Assembly: GCF_000003605.2 (NCBI RefSeq)
Contig: NW_003148270.1
Location: forward strand, 1 to 44,635
Reading direction: 5' to 3'
DNA: 44,635 nt
Source of the DNA: Saccoglossus kowalevskii
Lineage: Eukaryota > Hemichordata > Enteropneusta > Harrimaniidae
Shown: one piece after another, positions 39,401 through 44,635 of the stretch
Layout: each line of letters opens with the position of its first letter
Numbering within the stretch: position 1 is the stretch's first letter
The notes under the pieces: model-generated
Databases searched by the model: none
Told to the model about the DNA's origin: nothing
What the model saw: only the letters and a program-made list of their open reading frames with translations
Program-made: the position numbers and the translations under genes

Positions 39401-41435
39401 TCGTCAGCATTCGAGGTGGTTACCAGTGTAGTGGAGCAAATGTCACTTGGGTTTTCACTCGACTTGTCTGTTCGACTTTGTTTCGTAGAAGGACTGTGTT
39501 TCGTAGTAAAAAAATACGGTTTCTGCTATTCAGAAACATGCAGGTTTTGCTTGTTATTGGAACACTCATTTTCCGATTTGTTTTCCTGTGCCATTTTTCA
39601 AAATAAACTTGGTCAATACAAAATAAATAAACAGTAATATATAGTAGAAAAAAGCGATGCGATGAACTATCAGCAACGAGTGACCGGACGCGTACAAGCA
39701 ATGTTTATTTGCGGGATTAAGCTAATTACAAATGTTATTGTTTAGGGTCAGAGGGGCTTAGCCGAAGTGCACATTACCGGGATTTCCGTTACTTGTAAAT
39801 TATTTTTTATTTTTTTAAAAGCCGTTTTTTTGAAATGAAAACGTAATTTAATAAAAAAAACAAGATCGTATGGCTGCCTCTCGGTATAAGTCACCGTTTA
39901 ATAAAAAAATAAAAATGAAGAAAAAAATCACCACAAAAGTCTACTATATCCTTAAAATATCAACATAGAAGGCATTGCTTTACTGGAGTGAAATTTAATG
40001 ACAGTAAAAATTAATGGTTTTACAATATTGGTTAACGATAACTTGTGTAAATCTTTACAAGTCTTGATTCACATCAAACGAAAGGTTGTGATTCGTTGCT
40101 TTGGTACTTTTTTGTCCCAACTTTACCTTTTTTGCACGACGTACTCATCCAAAATAGATAGTGAGACTTATCAAATCGTCAAATTCATTGATTGGTCGGA
40201 TTTCCACATTTATTTTGAGTAACACTTGTTCGATTTTGATACATTGTATCGTCAATACATTGGAATAATTTACAACACTTGATATTTTCTAGTATTACAA
40301 TTTATACGATAACAACCCTCGCGTACAATCATTTGTTATTAAAGGTCATTGGAAATATTATTTGAAAAAAAATATTTACGTACATTATCTTTAACAAAAT
40401 CTTAACACAGTGGTATACAATACCTTTACAAACTGGTGGTGGTTGGTTGGGAGCCGTCGCTGTGTAAGCAATATAATTTCCATACATATTTACACATACG
40501 CACATGCCTGTCTTCAAACAATGTGTCATCTTTCTCACACTGAATTTCTGCGTAGTCGTTACCAAAGTTCTGCTTTACCACCAAAGCAAATTCATGACAG
40601 TACTTAGGCTCCTTCACCACGTTAATTACATTATCTAGAATTAAAAGTCATAATCAAATAAAAAAAATTAATAACATACGTGGTTAATACGTTAATACCA
40701 CACAGTATGCACTGAAGCACTGCGGTGGTCGTACTTGTCGATCAATGCGATTTCGTACAGCCTGCGTGCATATTTTGCGGTATTCTCGTGATAACCTCGT
40801 GGTCATATATCTTACGCTGATTATAGTTATGTTATCAGATATAACAATCCTAAATGTCGAGCGATCTTTTGCGTTCTGTGACATATTTCTATTTCAGTCA
40901 TGCACCCCAATATTGTTACGTCTGCGACTTAAACATTACGCACATTTGTTAAATAAAGAAGACATTGAAACGTTTTCGTAACACTATCGAACACATTCGT
41001 ACGAAGTTTTACGGATGGGCGAATAATATTGCTTTCGGTGCGCAATAAAGAATAATGTATGAAATGTCGAATATACTGTATTAATGATAGTATAGTATAG
41101 TATATTATAGTATAGTATAGTCATTTTTGACAAGTTTATCAGGATTTAATCTGCAAGATCCTATTTTTTACACCCGAGAAATAAATACCGTGCTTTCTAA
41201 AATGCTGAAAAAAGACTTTCACTAATGTTCGAAAACTACTAACACCGTGCGAGCAGTTGGCTCAACTAATATTTAAAATGCCTTTAACATGCCCAGGTCG
41301 TGTAATTAATTTGTTTATTATTGCAATGAATCGCAGCAATAAAACGTATGTGTATGAATACATACCTTGGTTTTTAGCTTCACATATTTGATACAGTATA
41401 CAAAACACCAGCAAAACAATTCCTATTCTCTGCAT
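24179..41435 (-). CDS. Secreted WAP + multi-LDLa protein, right paralogue (complete, 15 exons)
   Basis: On the minus strand the exons are 41435-41366, 40634-40500, 40459-40424, 37712-37575, 35545-35429, 35256-35143, 35040-34951, 34318-34220, 33034-32939, 31489-31352, 30499-30386, 29248-29138, 28009-27911, 25475-25362 and 24456-24179. They sum to 1749 bases, exactly 583 codons with the stop. Domains in order are a signal peptide (residues 1-20), a cysteine-containing linker of unknown fold (to about 80), a WAP four-disulfide core (about 81-126), ten full LDLa modules and a half module with a novel tail. All junctions are phase 1. The product should be secreted; WAP domains are often protease inhibitors or antimicrobial, and LDLa modules bind ligands with calcium, but the actual role is not readable. 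The 3' end is rearranged, so a decaying copy is possible, although every other exon is open with intact splice sites. Confidence 0.8.
25362..25475 (-). CDS. LDLa exon L12 (six cysteines)
   Basis: It reads [16 protein letters not shown], then [17 protein letters not shown]. It has acceptor taattag and donor gtaagt. It is the counterpart of 12458-12571. Confidence 0.92.
25571..27750. other. Insert in the L11-L12 intron of the right gene
   Basis: The left gene's intron here is only 291 bp, and both of its ends align with the ends of the right intron, so about 2.1 kb was gained on the right. It consists of an unassigned part (25571-26560, with an AAAAT microsatellite near 26283-26305) and the 206 bp array. 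A short duplicate of ttagcaac.agctag flanks its end (27722 and 27846). Confidence 0.6.
26565..27712. repeat. Tandem array, five and a half units of 203-213 bp
   Basis: The tttcag landmark recurs at 26615, 26825, 27028, 27234, 27447 and 27659. Units contain a conserved stretch including cctaggctacaagatc. The last copy stops after about 50 bases. The first and last copies share the same variant start (aactaaagctgaatcactg), unlike the middle ones. The array sits in the intron between L11 and L12 of the right gene and is absent from the left arm. It has stops in all three plus-strand frames checked in one unit, so it is noncoding there. Confidence 0.9.
27911..28009 (-). CDS. LDLa exon L11 (four-cysteine type)
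   Basis: It reads [11 protein letters not shown], then [17 protein letters not shown]. Cysteines 1 and 3 are missing, as in 12068-12166. The following intron is expanded by the 206 bp array. Confidence 0.9.
28010..29137. other. Right-gene intron where L9 and L10 are missing
   Basis: The equivalent left-arm interval is 2.9 kb and carries two LDLa exons. Here it is 1.1 kb, and I find no cysteine-rich acidic exon on the minus strand. The stretch is otherwise plain AT-rich sequence. Confidence 0.6.
29138..29248 (-). CDS. LDLa exon L8 (six cysteines, canonical)
   Basis: It reads [16 protein letters not shown], then [17 protein letters not shown]. The next exon is L11, so L9 and L10 are skipped in this gene without a frame change. 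Confidence 0.92.
30386..30499 (-). CDS. LDLa exon L7 (six cysteines)
   Basis: It reads [16 protein letters not shown], then [17 protein letters not shown]. The donor is gtgaat. It is the counterpart of 8208-8321. Confidence 0.88.
31352..31489 (-). CDS. LDLa exon L6 (six cysteines, N-terminal linker)
   Basis: A 138 bp exon with a linker ([10 protein letters not shown]), then Q-C-N-D-G-D-C-I-T and [17 protein letters not shown]. The G-E-D-E variant of the acidic box is shared with the left copy. Confidence 0.9.
32939..33034 (-). CDS. LDLa exon L5 (four-cysteine type)
   Basis: It reads [11 protein letters not shown], then [17 protein letters not shown], with acceptor atatacag and donor gtaagt. 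It is nearly identical to 4294-4389. Confidence 0.9.
34220..34318 (-). CDS. LDLa exon L4 (six cysteines)
   Basis: It reads [11 protein letters not shown], then [17 protein letters not shown]. It differs from 2392-2490 at only a couple of residues. Donor gtaaat is shared with the paralogue. Confidence 0.9.
34951..35040 (-). CDS. LDLa exon L3 (four-cysteine type)
   Basis: A 90 bp exon reading E-C-S-N-G-E-I-V, then [17 protein letters not shown]. Cysteines 1 and 3 are missing. The usual D-G-S-D-E is D-A-S-D-E here. Confidence 0.9.
35143..35256 (-). CDS. LDLa exon L2 (four-cysteine type)
   Basis: It reads [11 protein letters not shown], then [17 protein letters not shown]. Cysteines 1 and 3 are missing, as in its counterpart at 567-680. 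Confidence 0.9.
35429..35545 (-). CDS. LDLa exon L1 (six cysteines)
   Basis: The module reads [16 protein letters not shown], then [19 protein letters not shown], with donor gtaagt. Its last ~56 bases and the donor are repeated right after it at 62 bp spacing. In the left arm the same unit has grown into the array at 1-515. Confidence 0.9.
35546..40423. other. Long 5' introns of the right gene around the WAP exon
   Basis: Apart from the WAP exon, no exon is supported. The longest open frame (minus strand, 35851-36252, 133 residues) matches nothing I know and has no phase-1 splice context. A somewhat GC-richer patch at 39220-39440 is open on the plus strand but unrecognised. Confidence 0.5.
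37575..37712 (-). CDS. WAP four-disulfide core domain exon
   Basis: A 138 bp exon, phase 1-1. It shows the family signature: L-K-P-G-R-C-P at the start, then [19 protein letters not shown] and M-T-C-I-E-P, with all eight cysteines of a WAP core in order. Many WAP domains inhibit serine proteases or kill bacteria; some are only structural. Two decayed copies of this exon lie at 21364-21501 and near 43924. Confidence 0.92.
40424..40459 (-). CDS. Third exon: 36 bp proline-rich microexon
   Basis: Acceptor ttgcttacacag and donor gtattg flank 36 bases in phase 1-1, encoding [11 protein letters not shown]. It leads directly into the G-L-K-P-G start of the WAP domain. The preceding intron would be only 40 nt, which is unusually short. 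If that intron is retained, the frame ends in a stop a few codons later. Confidence 0.5.
40500..40634 (-). CDS. Second exon: linker of unknown fold
   Basis: A 135 bp exon after acceptor aattctag, ending at donor gtatgt, phase 1-1. It encodes 45 residues with two cysteines (P-K-Y-C-H-E-F and A-E-I-Q-C-E-K-D-D) and no domain I recognise. An alternative donor inside it (after K-Q-N-F) would also keep phase 1. Confidence 0.6.
41086..41121. repeat. (TATAG)n microsatellite
   Basis: About seven copies of a five-base unit, one imperfect, in the first intron of the right gene. Confidence 0.85.
41366..41435 (-). CDS. First coding exon: signal peptide
   Basis: The start is the ATG at 41433-41435. It encodes M-Q-R-I-G followed by a hydrophobic core ([10 protein letters not shown]) and a likely cleavage site after C-E-A, then K-N-Q and a phase-1 donor gtatgt. 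An in-frame upstream ATG at 41474 would add 13 residues. I prefer the inner one because a TATA-like box at 41495-41502 would put transcription start near 41470 and because the inner start gives a compact signal peptide. Confidence 0.8.
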
Positions 41436-41494
41436 TTTGCAATATAGACAAATATTCACTGTACCCTTGTTCAAAATTATTTAATATTTATGGC

Positions 41495-41502
41495 TTTTAT
41501 AT
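41495..41502 (-). promoter_or_regulatory. Candidate TATA box of the right gene
   Basis: The minus strand reads ATATAAAA about 60 bases upstream of the preferred start codon. In an AT-rich region such a match can arise by chance, so the call rests on position alone. Confidence 0.35.
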
Positions 41503-43199
41503 GGAAATTATTGTTAGTAATTACTCGGTAATTGTCTATCGGAAATAGCGCCCAGTATTTTTTTCAATTATATTATAATAATATTAATTTCCAGAAAAGT
41601 AAATTAACAGTGCTTTAATTATAAACTGACTTTGAATGTGTATTTAAGTTATCACTGTATATTTTCAAGCTGATCGTCATCGTTTTATTTGTGGCTGGTA
41701 TTTTCCAGGTTAGCTGACATGTTAGTGATATATGAGCCGATGAGTGTGTATGGTGCATGTAGGTATGGAGCCGTGTGAATGAACTAAGCATTGAAAGCAA
41801 CATGTAGGTTACTCTGATGATAAGTACCCGAATGCGATTCTCCAGGTCATTATTTTACTTCTTTATTCAAGCAGTTACGTTGCACATGTACGCAATGTTG
41901 GTAGCGTTGATATTTATATCACCTATGATTTCATGACTTTGCTCTTTTTTGGTAATCTTAACTGTTATTGTCATTTAGCGTGATAAAGTCAAATAGTATG
42001 TTTCTCTCCATCTTATTATTATGTTTGTATGCTTTTTATAGTCTGTAACTGTTTTATTTTTTATGCACTATACTTGCTGACTATTTATACTTCTGGGTCA
42101 ATATTTCGGTAGACATCATGGATAAACATAAACAAACAATATCTTCGCATATTATAAGTCTAAAATCTTTAAATATTATAGGTTCATTGTACCATCAATA
42201 TACTTCTAGAAATTCATTCATTTCCACGAACGGCGAGTGATTGTCAGCTTTTACTAGCCGGCTATTCCACTTTCTTCCATAGAATCTCCTTAAGTGGAGG
42301 TGTGAATATTTCTTGTTAGTATCTCCCTTTAGACATCAGTTAGGACAGTTATAAGTTTTGATCACATAGCAGTTACCATCTTTATTGAAAAAAAGTAGTT
42401 TAGATGCTCATATTGGAAATAATTTATTCTCGATTCCAGAGTACATTTAGCTTATTGAATAGCGTTTGGAATTGGAAGCAGAGTAGAAAAATGTGAATAT
42501 TCATTTCTCATTTGAAAAGCAGTCAAATAAGGAAACACTTTCTCGTCGATTTATTTTATACTAAAGCTCATAAAGCTTCAGCACGATAGGGAATTAGGTG
42601 AATTTGAAATTATCGTGTTAAAACAACATCAGATGCTCAGTGGGAAAAATCGCACTTGTAGCAGGTTTAATAATAAATGAAGAATTTTGGGCTGAGAAAC
42701 TCGATACTACTCACGAACAAGCCGCTTGGGATCAAATGGTCTATATCTATAATCAAGTGTGTCGGTGTGTTCTTTTTATACGACCCTGTCGTAGCATATA
42801 AAATAATTATGTAGCACAATCTAAGGGACATGAACATGTACCAAAGTTTTACACAATGCGTAATTATTTTTTTTAAGTTCCCATAAATTATAAATTTGAT
42901 TAGTATTCATGAGCATTATTTTAAAAAGATATAGTCAATGATATTTTTCTTTATATGGGCAGATCACAATCCCGAAATGTAATGCCTTAGTGTAGATGCA
43001 TGGTATTATTATGAACCCAGAACAGCACATGGCCAACACATAAATAGAAAATGAAAGAAAACAGTGTAGTTAGGTATATTCATCGACTAGAACCAAATTC
43101 GAAGACGGATTACAATGTAATCAGCATATCAATTATACATTCATGTGATTATAATTTCAGATGTTGCCATTTTTCTTATATGTAGAAACTGCCATTATA
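41503..43199. other. Upstream flank of the right gene
   Basis: AT-rich sequence with no supported gene. It would include any distal promoter elements of the right gene, but nothing specific stands out. Confidence 0.4.
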
Positions 43200-44110
43200 T
43201 TGTACTTATATGTGATTTATAATCGCCGCGAATGCCATTAACGACGCGAGTCAGGGCGCGCTAAATACTGTCACACGTTTGCAACAAAGTGATGCAAGAA
43301 ATACAAAACAGTGTGAAAAAGATTCACCTACCAAAAATTCACTGATCCATTGCTCAATGGCATTTGCCCATTTGTTAAAATGTATGCAAAATACATTTCT
43401 GACTCAGTGTCGTCTCCCAAACAACGCCCTCCAGTTTACAAAGTTAAATAAGTTAAAACAATACCACTTCCCTATGTTTTGTTCCAGTTAAATATTCATC
43501 AAGAGCAGAATGGTAATTGCTTTGGATTATTCCTAATGACCAAATTAAATAATTGCAAACACGCCTTGTTATCGTGTAATTAACTATAATAATAAACATA
43601 CTTCATTACGCACAGCCTTGTCTATAGAACGTGTGGAAACAGTTAAGTTATAATTTTTAAATGAAAAACAGTTAGCAAACATGACCATATAAAACCGTCT
43701 ATACTATACCACTATCTGACTATTCTATGATTTCCGCGCTTAAAAGACAGTACAAATATGCATCATTATAACGGATCACAACATGTCGATTGAATTTGAA
43801 CCAATATGTATACACATTTGCAAGAAATTACCGGTACCGGTAACGCAATACTTTTCTCGAATAACTCTTTATTGTATGGACAATTAGTTTTGAATACTGG
43901 ACAATTCACGTGAGGTTACATTTCAACCAGAAATGTTGTGATACTGATTGTAGAATGAGTGTGCTGAAGCAACACAACATACAGTATGTTAACAGTATAA
44001 TTTGATATTACTTGAGTGCAATTGGTTGTGTGTGGCATATTAATTCTCGAGGTCTATAGAACCCCGAAGGGCAGTTCTACTGATCCTGTTTCATCACCAC
44101 TTTGTCAAGA
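43200..44110 (+). repeat. Right-flank copy of the WAP-relic segment
   Basis: This is the inverted partner of 21240-22070, more diverged and containing small indels. It includes a perfect 16 bp palindrome at 43828-43843 (ttaccggtaccggtaa). There is no intact open frame of note. Confidence 0.7.
43905..43975 (+). pseudogene. Decayed WAP exon fragment, right-flank copy
   Basis: The bases from caaccagaaatgttgtgata (43924 on) match the N-Q-K-C-C-D-T-D-C part of the WAP exon, but the next codons diverge (R-M-S instead of G-M-T-C). The surrounding 43.2-44.1 kb matches the reverse complement of 21.24-22.07 kb, so this is the inverted partner of the spacer relic. Any gene it belonged to would run off the right edge. 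Confidence 0.7.
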
Positions 44111-44635
44111 CCAATGCCTAGTTCTCTGCTGGTTTTGTGTATTCCATACTCCTAAAACGTACAAGATAATTGTATCCGGTGTTATCCCATTGTTCAAAAC
44201 AAGGTTCCACGCTTTAAGAAAATATTTCTGTGCCTCCACCCCACATAATCAAATTGTTTGCCTGTTTGCCTGTTGAATGCATTGATGATTAATTAGAAAA
44301 TTGATGATTCCATGTATCCGTAAAGCGAACAGTGTAGTTTCTCCCTACAGATTAGCAATTAGTGGACTACCATTTTCGAGTGGTACTATGCTAGCATTAC
44401 ATATGCAACGAAAATGTACCGCATGTGGAGAATGACAGGTCGTTGAACGTGTGTAATCATTGAATTTGTACTTCGGTTTTCATTGCATTACAATATATAT
44501 ATCTTAATTCCTCTCATTTGCATCTAATTGTCTATGTTGAACACAATATAAAAAATGCCTATTTGATACATTTACCTCACAGTCAGCTGGCGCACATGTA
44601 ATAAGAAAATAAATGCGATATTTACTATATGGGGG

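Overview
This is a piece of an AT-rich animal genome. The genes are split into many short exons, all with GT-AG borders and all cut in phase 1, and the exons encode secreted-protein modules typical of metazoans: LDL-receptor class A (LDLa) repeats, one WAP four-disulfide core domain and a cleavable signal peptide. Nothing bacterial or viral is visible. The phylum cannot be named from the sequence alone; an invertebrate is my guess.

The window holds two paralogous multi-LDLa genes in tail-to-tail orientation. The left gene (+ strand, 5' end outside the window) has 14 LDLa exons between 567 and 13658 and ends in a normal stop codon and poly(A) signal. The right gene (- strand) is complete. It has a signal-peptide exon (41366-41435), two linker exons, a WAP exon (37575-37712), ten full LDLa exons (35545 down to 25362) and a chimeric last exon (24179-24456). 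Joined, its 15 exons give exactly 583 codons including the stop. I number LDLa modules L1-L15 by homology: L1 is the first after the WAP domain and L15 is the last, present only in the left gene.

The two genes lie in the arms of a large diverged inverted repeat (about 1-15705 and 23380-35490). Introns and 3' flanks match as well as exons. The arms differ by clear structural changes. The right arm lacks L9 and L10. It also has a roughly 1.07 kb deletion that removed the end of L13 and all of L14 and L15, so its reading frame now runs into former 3' flank. It carries an extra intronic insert with a roughly 206 bp tandem array. The left arm carries a tRNA-like SINE with near-perfect target-site duplications, where the right arm has the empty site. 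The left arm also has a 62 bp minisatellite grown from the end of the L1 exon plus its splice donor.

The 7.7 kb spacer (15.7-23.4 kb) and the right flank (41.5-44.6 kb) hold no gene I can support. Both contain decayed WAP-exon relics inside a roughly 0.9 kb segment that is itself present in inverted orientation (about 21.24-22.07 and 43.2-44.1 kb), pointing to repeated rearrangement of this family. A striking protein feature is that 6 of the 14 left-gene LDLa modules, and their retained right-gene counterparts, have four cysteines, always missing the first and third, which are disulfide partners in canonical LDLa domains. The products look like secreted, calcium-binding, ligand-binding modular proteins; their ligands cannot be read from the sequence.
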